Assembly (NCBI GenBank): GCA_963662155.1 | Contig: OY759263.1 | Coordinates: 39,421,591-39,485,590, forward strand | Reading direction: 5' to 3' | Source of the DNA: Lamellibrachia columna | Taxonomy: Eukaryota > Annelida > Polychaeta > Sabellida > Siboglinidae | Length of the DNA stretch: 64,000 nucleotides | Shown here: in pieces, positions 1 through 12,588 of the stretch | How positions within the stretch are numbered: the first letter of the stretch is position 1 | Layout of the letters: the number at the start of each line of letters is the position of its first letter | Notes under the pieces: model-generated | The model's input: the letters and a program-made list of their open reading frames with translations, nothing else | Told to the model about the DNA's origin: nothing | The model's database searches: none | Translations under genes and position numbers: made by a program

Positions 1-179
1 ACTGAAGCCATAACATCCAGATTTCCATCAGGTTGCTCCAATGTCCAAGCCTCAAATGCGTCCCAGTAGAGCTCCGTCATTGCAGGCATCAGTAAAGTAT
101 GACACCTGATCATGCGGTAATAATCCTTGCCAGGCAGTCCTTGCTTATTTGGGTCCAAAATGTAGAATGAAATTGTATT
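1..179 (-). other. Partial exon-like open segment cut by window edge
   Basis: Read on the minus strand, an open frame runs from a stop at 180-182 to the window edge. It has no start codon and contains the motif GLPGKDYYRMIRCHTLL and then an acidic and aromatic stretch. A possible splice acceptor (CAAG) lies near 140. The composition looks like real coding sequence and reminds me of the C-terminal part of the transposon-related DUF6589-type proteins that are common in invertebrate genomes, but I cannot confirm this. The rest of the gene would lie outside the window. Confidence 0.3.
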
Positions 180-1020
180 TTAAATATAAAGTGTTTTCAC
201 ATGGATGTTTAATCATGCAAATGACCAACCGTACTTAATCGGCTGTTTTGGGTTGTCATCTTGCCAACAATATAACGACATTTGTATATAATATATGGAC
301 ATACATTTTTTATCAAACAGTAGCTAATAAACACCTGTTTTACATCAAAATACGTAATAATTATAATACTACCTCCAAAATATTTTTACCATCTTATATA
401 AAATTATTTTATGATTTGTGTGACTCATTTTGGGAGTCTCGGTATATCAATAGGGTCATTGTCATTATATAGCTCTTATTTCACAAGTACTCAAGACATA
501 TAGATAAACCAGATGTCAAAAGATGCAGTAGATGTGCAATAGTCAATATGTTCCCTGACGCAAGTCGCGGAAATGATCAATTTAGGGCATCTTTCTTAAA
601 ATAAATTTTTTCGAAGGTTTCGCAAGAGATATGCCACGGCAGGCCTCGTGATTAGTCATCGAGATGCACCAATCTAAACAAATGAGGTCTGCTTCCACAC
701 TAAACTATGTGCACTCCATTCCTGAATAGATGCCTTTTTGCAGTGTGGATCCCCGACTATACAGGCTATGCCATGTGGTGTCCACCAACCACTTTTCACT
801 GTTATCAAAACCAGCAGCGGATGCGATGGGAGTCTTATACCCCCTGTATCTGTGGCAAGTATTATGGTAAAGGAAAACGTATAAGCCTACATAGTACATC
901 GGAACTAGTGTCGATACTCAACGACATGTAACTATGACTGACTGAGACCCCCTTCCAACAAGTATAGATCCGCTCTTGAAAACCCAGATATTTTCCCGAA
1001 GTTTGGGGCGGGTTACACGT
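180..1020. other. No gene seen
   Basis: AT-rich unique-looking sequence. Short open frames at 248-472 and 705-931 have no recognisable domain or coding character. No repeat or RNA gene was seen. Confidence 0.4.
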
Positions 1021-1125
1021 ACGTTGGATTCTCGTAGTTGGATTCTCGATAAGCCAATGGCTTCCTTGTCCACTTGCCAGTTGAGGATTTAGTTTTCGGT
1101 GGCAATCTTGTTAAACAGACTATCA
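1021..1125 (+). repeat. Orphan 3' tail of the LINE family found at 2088-3335
   Basis: This stretch matches the 3' untranslated end of the LINE at 3230-3335 and of the copy at 53460-53560. All three carry CGATAAGCCAATGGCTTCC (or a one-base variant), a CTTGTCCACTTGC block and a final AATCTTGTTAAA. No reverse transcriptase frame precedes this copy. It is either an extreme 5' truncation or a SINE that borrowed the LINE tail. Confidence 0.6.
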
Positions 1126-2079
1126 TACTAACTTATCATTTATCAGAGCTGCCAAATTCTGTCGAGAAACAAGCATGATATCTTGTGAGGATCATACTGT
1201 GAACGGTTTCCAGCAGGTGGCAGCACATCTAGTCATCAAATTTCCACCGAGGAGAGCAATGTATCCACTTGAAAGCATTTAACATTTGACAATTATTTAA
1301 TTACGTATGCAGTAGCGGTTTATTTTTAAACACGGGACAAATCTGACTATAATCCAGCAATGTGTTGAAGTGTTTGTATGTTTGTATGTTATGCTACTCC
1401 TCACAGGAGCTTTGCATCTCGGGCGCAAAACTTTTAAGGCTTCATCTACGACCCCATGGACGGGTCGTCTCAGTTGTATTTTTTTTTCTCGAAATTCACC
1501 CCGCTATTTACTTTCTACAAACAATCAAATTACCCTTTGTAAGTATTACGCACATTTGTTCGCGACGCTATGCGAACAATTGTTGACAACATCACCCGTT
1601 TTTTCTTCGATTGTCCCAACTTAATTTCGTAATACAAGAGCAAGAGGTCGTTAGACATTACTATAACTGAGAGTAGTACGTTGCAATTTCGAGAGATATT
1701 GACTGGCAGCACCAAATAGCAAGGCCTAGATGGATATTTATGCGATAAGGTTTTTTAGTATTAATTGTTATCGTGATAGTCACTTACGAACTACTAAGTT
1801 ATCTAGTCAGGGGGATGGGCATTTTTGTTAGGTTGTCCAATTGTTCTCATACAGTTTGGTTTTTAAATGTGTTGACTGACAAAGAAACGTGGATTTAAAA
1901 CGTGTAGTACTTGTTATAATTATTAGGATATCCAAATACTTCAATGATACGACAGACTAATTTGAAGCTTTACCTATAAAAAGTGCGAATATCTGATGCA
2001 GACGACTTTAAGTGGCTAAAGTCAACGAAGCGCGGGACGAGCGTCAACCATACTCATATGCCGGTACCATGATCATGCT
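1126..2079. other. No gene seen
   Basis: AT-rich sequence. The open frames at 1362-1624 and 1530-1715 lack recognisable domains. Nothing else was supported. Confidence 0.4.
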
Positions 2080-2087
2080 TAACAAAT

Positions 2088-3335
2088 ATGTTATGTTTTT
2101 TGGAAGAAATCACTAAGTGGATAGACGTGGGATCGCCAGTAGATATTATCTACTTAGATTTTCAGAAAGCTTTTGACAAAGTGCCACATCAAAGATTGCT
2201 ACTTAAATTAAAAGCCCATGGTATCGGGGATAGCATAACTGACTGGATAGAACAATGGCTGACTGACAGAAGACAACGAGTTGTAGTAGATGGAGAAGTT
2301 TCAAATTGGAAATCGGTTTTGAGTGGGGTACCTCAAGGGTCAGTACTAGGACCTATATTATTCTTAATTTATATCAATGACTTGGACGACAGTATAACAA
2401 GTAACGTACTGAAATTTGCGGATGACACAAAACTGTTTAGAAAGGTTAATACTGATGGTGATAAACAACATTTACAAAACGATCTAGACAGATTAGTGAA
2501 ATGGTCTGAGAAATGGCAGATGCTGTTCAATTTTGGGAAATGTAAATGCCTACATACAGGACATGGGAACTTGAATGTAAACTATAAAATGGGAGATACT
2601 GTTCTGGGTACTACTGTAAAAGAAAAGGACTTAGGAGTTACAATAAGCGCTGATATGAAAGTTTCAGAGCAGTGTGGTATTGCAGCTTCAAAGGGTAATC
2701 AAATTCTTGGATTGATTAGAAGAAACATAACATACAAGGGAAAAAAGTTAATTATACCTCTTTATAAAGCAATAGTTAGACCTCATTTAGAATACTGTAT
2801 ACAAGCATGGAGACCATATCGTAAGAAGGATATAGATACGCTTGAACGCATACAAAGGAGAGCAACTAAAATGATTCCAGAACTTAGAGACCTTAGTTAT
2901 GAAGAACGCCTGAAAGAATGTGGTTTAACAACTCTAGAGACAAGGAGGTTAAGAGGAGATCAGATTGAAGTTTTTAAGATATTGAATGGGTATGAAATTA
3001 TTGATAGAAATATGTTTTTCTCACTCAAGAAGGATAGCAGAACTAGAGGACATGAGGTAAAATTAGTAAAGGATCAATGTAGATTGGACATCAGGAAGCA
3101 CTCGTTCTCACAGAGGACAATAAATGAATGGAACAAATTGTCTACAGATTGTGTAACTGCTACCAGCGTGAATATGTTTAAAAACAAGGTTGACACATAT
3201 ATCAGGAGGGCGGGTTATAAGTAGGTGAACATTGTTGGACTCTCGATAAGCCAATGGCTTCCTTGTCCACTTGCCATCTGGGCCTTTGGCTTGGATGGCA
3301 AATCTTGTTAAATCTTGTTAAATCTAAATCTTTGG
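2088..3335 (+). mobile_element. 5'-truncated CR1/jockey-type LINE with reverse transcriptase fragment
   Basis: An open frame at 2088-3224 (378 codons) encodes the catalytic core and C-terminal part of a non-LTR reverse transcriptase. Motif A is visible as YLDFQKAFDKVPH, then SGVPQGSVLGPILFLIYIND, and the active-site FADDTKLF. The downstream thumb and tail contain LERIQRRATKMIP and TRRLRGDQIEVFKI. The endonuclease domain and the first RT blocks are missing, so the copy is 5' truncated just upstream of the first Met. The 3' end has repeated AAATCTTGTT units instead of poly(A), as in CR1/L2-like elements. It cannot move on its own. Related fragments lie at 1021-1125 and 53109-53560. The clade assignment is inference. 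Confidence 0.8.
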
Positions 3336-4611
3336 CAGGGGGACGAGGTCAAACATTACTCGTGACATCACCGACGATGATAAGAATAACCTCGGGGATC
3401 TCCTGGACTCTCTGTGCTATCAGCCCGTGCGTGGAAATAATGAATTTAAAGCCGACCACTTCGGGCCTGGCGTGCTTGCTGTGATGATGTATGTTGTTTT
3501 GATGGTGGATGTTTGCATAATTGCTGGCACGTGATTATTGAATTAAATGTCATTTATTTGGCCTGTTTCAACTCTACACTGGACTTGCGTGATATTTACG
3601 AATATGCATGAGGTTTATGATTAGTTGCGTGAGCGTGTGAGATGGAAGCCAAATGGTCGAGTCTCACGCAAAATGTATGAGTGAGACTTGGTAACTCTGC
3701 AGTTATGAGTAACTGTTATATGATGTGATGTCCCGTCGAGTCGTTGTGCGACTTCTGGTGACGTCCACGATAAGCTGTCTCCAACAAATCCTGTCAATTG
3801 TTACTTCTCGGATCTCGTCCATCGTCAGCTGTGTTGTATCTTTGATCTCTTCCGTCTCGTGTGTGGTCTTCCTCTCTTCCACTTGCCTTCACTTATTATG
3901 ATTATTATTATGTCTTCCAACCTGTCATTTTCTGCACGCACGATGTCCACAAAGTATGACGGCTTCTGTTTCGCGATTAGTGGATGTAGACATGTAGGGC
4001 AGGGCCTGACCATCCTCCTCCAGCACTACACTTCCAAGCTGTCGGTTCGTTTCATTTCCCTCTTGGAAAACCAAAGCGTTCATGTGTATTTTCTTTGTTG
4101 TTATTGTTACTTCTTCATCCTTCCAGATATTTTCCAAGTTCGCCATTGCTGTCCAAGAGCCAACCGTCTTCCGATTTCTACACCGCGATCACCAGAACCC
4201 AAGAAAATGAGGTTATCCATAGATCCAGTCACTGAACAGTATAGGGAAATAGTTTGTCGTTGCCTCCTTCCGGGCGGTGTCGGTACTTGACGGTTGATCC
4301 TAGTCTTCTTAAAGACACAAACTAGCATTGCGGCCACGCAACCATAACTGGCGAGATGTGCCAGCCAACTGTGCGGTCGTCCACCACTTGGTCCTATGGC
4401 TTTGTATATGTGTACATACAATTCATTCGAAACAAATTTAAACTTCGTTTATATTAGTACAACCCACACAATAAAATAAAACGGAATTGCCATGTAACAC
4501 TGTGTCCAAGGCATTCATGGGCGATCAATCTACTAGATTAACTAATTAAATTTAATTAATCTTGCTTTGTTTTCAAATAAGTTAAGTTCACTTGTATTTT
4601 TTAAGTAAACT
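3336..4611 (-). other. Mostly anonymous sequence with a possible LINE tail remnant
   Basis: Read on the minus strand, 4020-3690 gives broken segments (KRGRPHTR, then TIDRICWRQLIVDVTRSRTT) that resemble the C-terminal ends of non-LTR retrotransposon ORFs. Frameshifts and stops interrupt it, and the match is weak. The plus-strand frame 3859-4290 over it has no recognised domain. The rest shows nothing I can support. Confidence 0.2.
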
Positions 4612-5455
4612 ATGCTTCCCGGCAAACTACAGCAGCGACAGTTACCACCAGTGCTACCACCCAATGGTTGAACACGATTGACGTATAAAAGGTGACATTT
4701 GTCACAACGATCAGAACATGTAAGCTAAAAGTATGTTTTTTTTATGTGTTTCGAAACTTTTGGTAATTATGATTAATGTCTGCTATAAACTATCAAATCA
4801 CGTGACCAGACTTTATTGTTTGTGCGCTTAGAAATGGTCTAAATATGCACAGTGAAGAAGATTATTTACATAAATTTGCGCGTTAATGAGAAGTTAATTA
4901 AATAAACTTAATTGTCGAAACGGAACTAGTTGAGCCACCAAGGCCCAAGGGAGGGTAAGTTGAGCAACGAAGACGAATGTTATTTACCCCAAAATACATG
5001 AAGGAATTCATTTTACGAGCAAACCGGGACACCAGATAGCTACAGGCAACGTATTAGCAGTTAGTTACACTGGTTGCAATTGGCCTATATGTCTATATTA
5101 ACTAAGTGTGTCGACTTATTAATTAAGCGTATAGACTTGTCAGAAACGTGTTGTACCCATTGTTGTGACAGTTGTGCACAAGACCTACGTAAATGATGTA
5201 AATAAAGCATTTACGCAACTTACGCTACACTGTGGCTCACCTTACACCACATCAAGTGTTATTTGAGCCACCTTACCAACCCTATTTGAATAAGCTATTA
5301 CATACCTATCTATGTATGCAGATATATTATCTTGGTATAACATGATCTACTAATAATCATAGTTTATGTGAATAAAACAATTTTGACTTTTGAATATGAT
5401 TGTGCCTTAGGCATCAAAAAGAATAAAAAATGGTTCAACTAACACTGCCTTCCCA
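4612..5455. repeat. Copy 1 of the TTGAGCCA TIR family
   Basis: About 840 bp is colinear with the element at 21899-28163. The shared blocks include the GTTTCGAAACTTTTGGTAAT region, the AACTAGTTGAGCCACC block followed by AAGGCCCAAGGGAGGGT, and the block ending in ATTGGCCTAT. The right end reads GGTTCAACTAACACTGCCTTCC, the same terminal sequence as in copy 2. The left terminal repeat is not recognisable here. There is no coding potential, so this is probably a truncated non-autonomous DNA transposon. Confidence 0.6.
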
Positions 5456-5671
5456 TACTGGCATATACAATGCACATACATGTATTGGCTGACATATCAA
5501 ATGTCCTACAAATACCGCGTAATGCATGATATATCATGATATATTAGTAGACGTACATTTATGAAATGTAATTAGATAGGTACTGGCGAATGTCTGACGT
5601 CATCCGTGAACGTTTAGCATGGGCGTGATAGGGGGTGTGATTTAGCATTATTATAGACATCCCATCTAATG

Positions 5672-5673
5672 CC

Positions 5674-5753
<80 letters not shown>

Positions 5754-5766
5754 GGCACGCATGCAC
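5672..5766. repeat. (ACGC)n tetranucleotide microsatellite
   Basis: A nearly perfect run of GCAC/ACGC units. On the minus strand it gives a low-complexity Val-Arg-Ala-Cys open frame that is not a gene. Confidence 0.95.
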
Positions 5767-7519
5767 GCCCGCACCATCGGATTACCGATACATCGTCTGC
5801 CTCTGCATGTAAGTCCCTACGTTACCAATACAAGTTAAACGTAAACGTTGCTTGAATTACCCAGAACCTTGGTTTCTACCAGATATATATGCATTGATTA
5901 ACTAAATAATAGTGCTCAACACCTCCAAGCGGTGATCTTCAAACACGAACATATCCTAACTCACGAAACATCAAGATATAGGCTCAATTTTATGAAATTG
6001 TGGTCTTGAAATTAAATATGCGTGCTAATCTCAATCACTTTCGGGGGACCAAAAGCTTGTGATAAAAATTTAATGATGATTGCAAGGACTTCTCACTGTT
6101 AATCCAGTCTCGCGAACACCTTCCTGCTTACGACAATGTTAAATAAATATGCAATCGATGCCTTAATTTTACTGCGCAGAAAGTAACAGGGCACAGCGGT
6201 ATTGATAAGATAGATCACGCATTCAATTTCTAATTTCTCACACAGAGTGAAAACAAAAGCCGTTGGCTGATCGCAAAGGTTCTACACTCTTTAATAATAG
6301 AATTACAGGAAATAAACTTAGAATCGAGTTTCACTCGTTATGCACACCTTGTTTTAAATATCATGATCATATGTCCCATTATTCTGTAAAGAATACCTTC
6401 TAGCGTTGAGAAGCCATATGTAATGTTTTACAATTGCGCACATTTCAAGAACACTTGCCGTTTTAGCGATTAGCGATGCGATTGTGTAGCAAAAAGTTAT
6501 CCCTGTAACGCCTTATATTTCGACAAACGAGTAATTGCTTGTGTCCACCTTAAAATAATACATTGTTGACTTTTATGAGACAAGTGCCTTTCCGGTGTGT
6601 CGCTATTTATGAGTTTGTTTATGAAACACCTGTTGCATTTATATATACACATCTATAACGTGTGCACACTATGTGCTACGACGTGCATAAATACTGAGCA
6701 CTTACTGAGTTCCAACCCAGAGATGAGCAACTGGTGTGTTGTCGACTTAACACTTCTCACAGAGCATCGACGACTGCGACTAGACCATAGAGCACCAGGA
6801 GACCCACGAGCGGTAAGTCCGGGGTTCGACATGAAAACTTCGGCCGACTGATCGGGACACCGTGTAACTTAGTGTCGGACGGTCGAAATTTCAAGTGACT
6901 TGTCCAATGGAAAGTTTAAAAAAACTTTATTTAGTAATATATTTTACACAATGCATTTTGGTACTAACAAGCGTCATGGTTTGGGGGCAACCCAGCTAAA
7001 CGTGTTAAAAAACTAACAATTTGCAACTACAATCAAGAGTATCACGCTAGTGATGTTCTCAGAAGGTGTTCTGAAAGTTGGAAATTCTGGTCAAATCTTT
7101 GCTTTCTTGGGGGTTGACATGTCTATTGGACTACCAATGAGCGTCTGGCAGTTCTAAGAAATCGACTTCTGGTGAGACGCATTAAGCAACGCAAACTATC
7201 AATCAAGCGAGCTGCTAAGTCAGAAAAAGTTTAGTAAACAAAGGCCAACATGTGTTATATAAGCTTAGACGCAAACATAATAGCCGTATCCTATTGGCAT
7301 GAGGCCTGTCGTCTGCCCCTGGCTTGGCCCACGTTGGCTTGGCCCACGTTGCCGACCATGTCCGCCAGGGCAAATAAGGAAGCTGGACAGCGGCGGCTGC
7401 GAAACCTGCCAATGCTACGACCCGTGTCAGGTGATGCAGCATCAGCGCTCCTCGGTTGCACCGAAACTTCGTAGATAAATTAATTCAGTTGCACTTAGAT
7501 ATATATATAAGTAGGATAA
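5767..7519. other. No gene supported
   Basis: Mixed AT-rich sequence. A short tandem duplication of CTTGGCCCACGTTGG lies near 7322-7350. An open frame at 6597-6851 ends near a donor-like GTAAGT at about 6811 but shows no domain. Nothing else was seen. Confidence 0.35.
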
Positions 7520-8374
<855 letters not shown>

Positions 8375-8414
8375 GATGTGAAGGGTTTTTGGGTTCTCTT
8401 ACTATTTTTCAGTA

Positions 8415-8588
8415 AGTAGTTAGTGGGTCGGAATGACCAGGTAAAAGAGGGGACCAGTATGGACGGGTCACGTGACTTCCGGTCGCAGAGCCTTCTGGGT
8501 ATCCTAAGCGCCCCCTGGCGACGACCTATATCCCCCTAGAACGCCCCCTGGCGACTGGAGCTAACCCTAACCATCTTAACCCCAACTG
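8415..8588. repeat. Polinton left TIR
   Basis: About 174 bp match the reverse complement of 21245-21416. It contains two GCGCCCCCTGGCG-type blocks and TAACCCTAACC-like stretches. The same order of blocks opens the foldback at 28520. Confidence 0.9.
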
Positions 8589-9398
8589 TTTGATTGGAGT
8601 GTTAACCCTAACGCCTGTCGACTGCTGGAGCTAACCCTAACTGCCATAACCCCACCCAGTAGACGTTTGCGGTCTTAACCCTGACGGAGTGACCCAGACG
8701 CAGCAATTAAGAATAGGGTCATTAATTATCAACGATCAAAGGGACTAATGGAGACGAGAAATCAACGCAACACGTTATGGTACGAGTGCACACGTATTTT
8801 ATTGAACAACACAAGCAGCATGACGATACAACAAGGGTAGCGTGTAATATCACCACTACGACTACGACTACGATGAGTATGATGAATACGATGATGACTT
8901 GACTTGCGGATGTTGACCATCGCACCAGAGGTCGCGAGCTTAGGGGTGTCTCCACCTCGCCAGAGGCTCGAGGGTGATCGACGATGATGACGAGGTGACT
9001 TGCGGATGTTTACCGTCACGCCAGAGGTCGCGAGCTTAAGGGTGGTGCATCCACCTCGCCAGAGGCTCGATCGATGTACTACTACTACTATGACGAGCGA
9101 TAATACAGTCTACATTATAGCAGCTGTTTAAGCCAATCAAATACGCGGCAATCGTTAGCTACTAGATCGGTGCCGAATATGTTAACAAAAGTTCTCATCG
9201 GAATGCCGTTACAACGAAGCAATATAAAAGCAACACAATATTGTCCACAAACGTTAGACAAAGGACTCTGAAGCCTCTTGGTGTTATGAGTCCAATCGGA
9301 ACAATGTTCGTTCAGGAAGGTGCGGAACGCCGCGTGTCGTGGCGGCAGACCGTACGAGCAGAAGTAATCGCCGCGTCCATCGGCGTCCAGGTACAGCG
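8589..9398. repeat. Polinton left subterminal non-coding region with tandem duplication
   Basis: Just inside the TIR are more TAACCCTAAC-like runs (8590-8690). Then two tandem copies of a roughly 115-bp unit lie at about 8895-9070, each with TGACTTGCGGATGTT, CCAGAGGTCGCGAGCTTA and CACCTCGCCAGAGGCTCGA. A related but diverged block lies near the other end at 20455-20545. No credible gene was seen. Confidence 0.6.
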
Positions 9399-10718
9399 CT
9401 ATCGCGGTTCTTGTCTATTGCGGTTCTTGTCTATTTCCAGCACGGACTCGAGCTCGGCGTAGACGACGACGTTCACGGTGTTCAGCAGCGCGTTGCGGAA
9501 ATGCAGTTCTATGCGCAGGTTGCCCTTTTGTACCAGATGGAAGCAGGGACCGTCGCACTGGTCGGGGGTCAGGTCGAAACCGAAGAAGGTGTAGCCGTGT
9601 CGGTAGTCGCTGCGAGTCAGTCCGTTCCCCTCGTCCTGCCACATTTTGCCGGTCGAGGAGAACAGACTCATGTAGCTCCTGACGAAGAGGTCGTCTGCGA
9701 AATTAGGCTGGAAAGGTTTGGAGGGTATCTGTCGTCCGTCCACGTACACCGCGTGGAAGTTGATGGCGTTGTTCTTGGCGTGAAACGGATTCTTGTCGTA
9801 CGCACAGTTGTAGGCATCATCGTTATCGATGTAGCACAGCACCAGACGTTTCGGCAGGGTACCGAGGAACAGGTTCTCGTACGTATGCGACCGAGTGCCA
9901 GCAGGAATGGAGTACACCTTGCACTCGACGGATAGCATCGGATACTTGACCGTGCTCTTCTCCAGAGCCTTCATGTGTGCCATCTGCACGGTCGGATTCA
10001 GGGTGGCCTTCTTTGCAAACAAGGCGGCATTGACTATTTGTATTTTGTAATCGGGGTTGATCCCACCAGCCATGAGTGCAAAAGCAGGCTTACTACGCAC
10101 CAGTCGTATCTTGACATCGACGCCGTTGATGAGGAATTTATCCTGCAGAAAGAGATCCACGTGGAGACGGCCGATCATATCGACCATGCGACTCCTTACG
10201 ATGTTCTCTCGTCGAGCCACGAACCCTTCGTTAGCCGCGGGTCCGTCGGCTATCTCGACGGCGTTCATGCGAGTGGCCGTGTCCTTGTGCCACAGCTGAC
10301 TCGTCAGTTGCGTGTCCTTGGCATCGGGACCGTAGCTCAGCAGCGTCTCTATGTAGGCGCGATACGCATACGTGTTGGTCGAAGGGGTCACGAGCGTGCC
10401 GTTCAGGTAGACGTTGACTTGACTGAACAGCGCATGCAGCTAGTTATTCACCGGTCCCACGGGGTCGGCCAAGTCGAGATCGTCCCCGTTGGCTCGTGTC
10501 ACCTTCGCCTGCACGTGCAGCATCGTGTTGGCGAGATCCAGGTAATCGTCGCCCGATCCGGGTATGAGGAATTCTATCGGTCCACCCGAGTCCAGAGAGG
10601 ACATGGGCTGATGTTCCACTACGTGACTGTCGATGATGCTGGTCTGAGTGGGGGGTACGGTAAAGAGATCCAGCTCGGTCTTGACCCCTTCGCACGACTG
10701 TCTATGTACGAAAGCCAT
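9399..10718 (-). pseudogene. Polinton major capsid protein (double jelly-roll type), one in-frame TAG
   Basis: Two open segments of one frame, 10718-10443 and 10439-9399, are separated only by a TAG at 10440-10442 (codon 93). The N-terminal segment has ELDLFTVPPTQTSI and YLDLANTMLHV; the long segment has YAYRAYIETLLSYG and later MWQDEGNGLTRSDY. This is the layout of the F54H12.2-like proteins seen in many invertebrate genomes, which established work assigns to Polinton major capsid proteins. At about 439 residues it looks full length apart from the stop. The gene overlaps the preceding small basic gene by 17 bp, suggesting a joint transcript. The extreme C-terminus carries a 15-bp duplication (GCGGTTCTTGTCTAT twice). 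As it stands no full-length product is expected. Confidence 0.75.
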
Positions 10719-11121
10719 CGTCGTTATCGAATATGTCGGCTTCGCGTTTCGCGGACGTCTGGCTCTTGCGTCGTCTCTCTGCTAAAGTGACTCCTTTCTT
10801 CGCCGGCGCGCGTTTTATACGTTTACGAGGTCGCACGCCAGGGGCCAGAAGACCACGCATCAGATTCCTACCGGCATCCGAGACGCGTCGTTTGGTTGCC
10901 CTTTTTATGCTCTGTCCAGACATGACGTCGTCGGCTATGCGCACGCCGGTCTTCAACGCCCCCTTTCCCAACGCCACGGCACCTCTCTTGATGAGTGGCA
11001 TGGCGCTGCGCAGCAGACCTCCGAACAGACTGCCTTGTCAGTGACCCCGCTGGTATTGGGCACCGGCGAAGTAGGGCAGTGCACCACCCGCCTGACGCGC
11101 GTAATACTCGTTGTAATTCAT
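10702..11121 (-). pseudogene. Small basic Polinton virion-like protein, one in-frame TGA
   Basis: A frame starting at ATG 11121 is open to 10702 except for a TGA at 11038-11040 (codon 28); a Met at 11001 restarts it. Before the stop is a Tyr-rich segment (NYNEYYARQAGGALPYFAG). After it come a hydrophobic Gly-rich segment, an amphipathic stretch (GKGALKTGVRIADDVMSG), and an Arg/Lys-rich tail with nuclear-signal-like clusters (RPRKRIKRAPAKK). Small proteins of this type sit next to capsid genes in Polintons and resemble adenoviral minor core or pVI-like proteins in composition; that assignment is inference. It lies 3 bp downstream of the penton-like gene and overlaps the MCP start. Confidence 0.6.
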
Positions 11122-11123
11122 CT

Positions 11124-11949
11124 TCAGAACAGTCCGGTCCTGCGCCGTCGAAAATGAAGCGTCACGGTCACTCTACCGTACTCGAATGGCACGCGCCGTC
11201 CGGTGTCGTCTCTTATATCGATCTCGATCGACTTGAAGTGCGAGTACAACAGAGGCACGTAGTGAATGTTAGTGAACCTATCGGATACCGTTTCGCCGTG
11301 ACTTCCGCCAACCGGGAGGGCTCGCAACAAAGGTGCGACACTGTCACCTACTATGCGAGACTCCACGACGTCCGTGTAGACGTATATGGTATCGAACCCT
11401 TGATCCATCTGCACCACGTGTTCGGCCTCTTTACGGTAGGTATACGGACCATCGGGAGTCTCTTTGGGTGGCAAAAACACGGTGGCCGACGGTGTGAGAC
11501 CGATATTCCTTCCACCTTGTCTCGGGTTCTCGTCCGTGCTTGTCGTCTCTGCTGCTGCTGTTGTTGCTATTGCTGACATAATTGATCCTAGTACTGATGG
11601 TGCTGCCGATGCTAGCGATGGCGGACTGCTGACCACCGACGGTTCGAATCCTAACATTCTTCCCAACGCACTGCGGTGAGGTACAGTGAACTCGGTGCCT
11701 GGTGTCATGTGCAACGTAATTTTTTGAGTGATGGCGCTGTAGCTCAAATCAGCAATCGTCTCGTTAAGGAAGAACCAGGTGTCGTACATTCCTATGTTGT
11801 ACCACGTATGCGGGTACTGTATCTCTGCCAACCCGCATTCCCACTCGCCAGTCAGATCGATAAGTCGAGGTAAGTCGGTGATGTAATGAGCCAACGTATT
11901 GTTGGGATACATCTTCATGGAAGCGTTGCTAGGCAGTGTCATGTAGAAA

Positions 11950-11960
<11 letters not shown>
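11124..11960 (-). CDS. Polinton penton-like minor capsid protein
   Basis: An intact 278-codon frame opens with a conserved start (ATDFYMTLPSNASMKMYP) followed by WECGLAEIQYPHTWYN, a pattern found in the penton-like, single jelly-roll minor capsid proteins of animal Polintons. Residues about 110-155 form a Ser/Ala/Thr-rich insertion that looks like a low-complexity loop. The C-terminal part (residues about 165-275) has a typical beta-rich pattern ending VTLHFRRRR. It would form the capsid vertices with the MCP. The start overlaps the upstream membrane-protein gene by 11 bp, and the next gene starts 3 bp downstream, so the three are tightly packed. It is one of three Polinton genes without a lesion. 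Confidence 0.7.

Positions 11961-12584
<624 letters not shown>

Positions 12585-12588
<4 letters not shown>

Noticed and set aside
6680..6815. Possible exon ending at GTAAGTCC (6811)
   Set aside because: The acceptor is ambiguous, the peptide has no domain, and no partner exon with matching phase was found.
9339..9935. Plus-strand open frames through the Polinton (for example 9339-9935, 9975-10790, 10995-11576, 16629-17624)
   Set aside because: They are antisense shadows of the minus-strand capsid and polymerase genes and have no domain character.
11640..11660. GGTTCGAATCC, a perfect tRNA B-box-like sequence
   Set aside because: It lies inside the penton-like coding frame. No cloverleaf stems or A box at the right distance were found.
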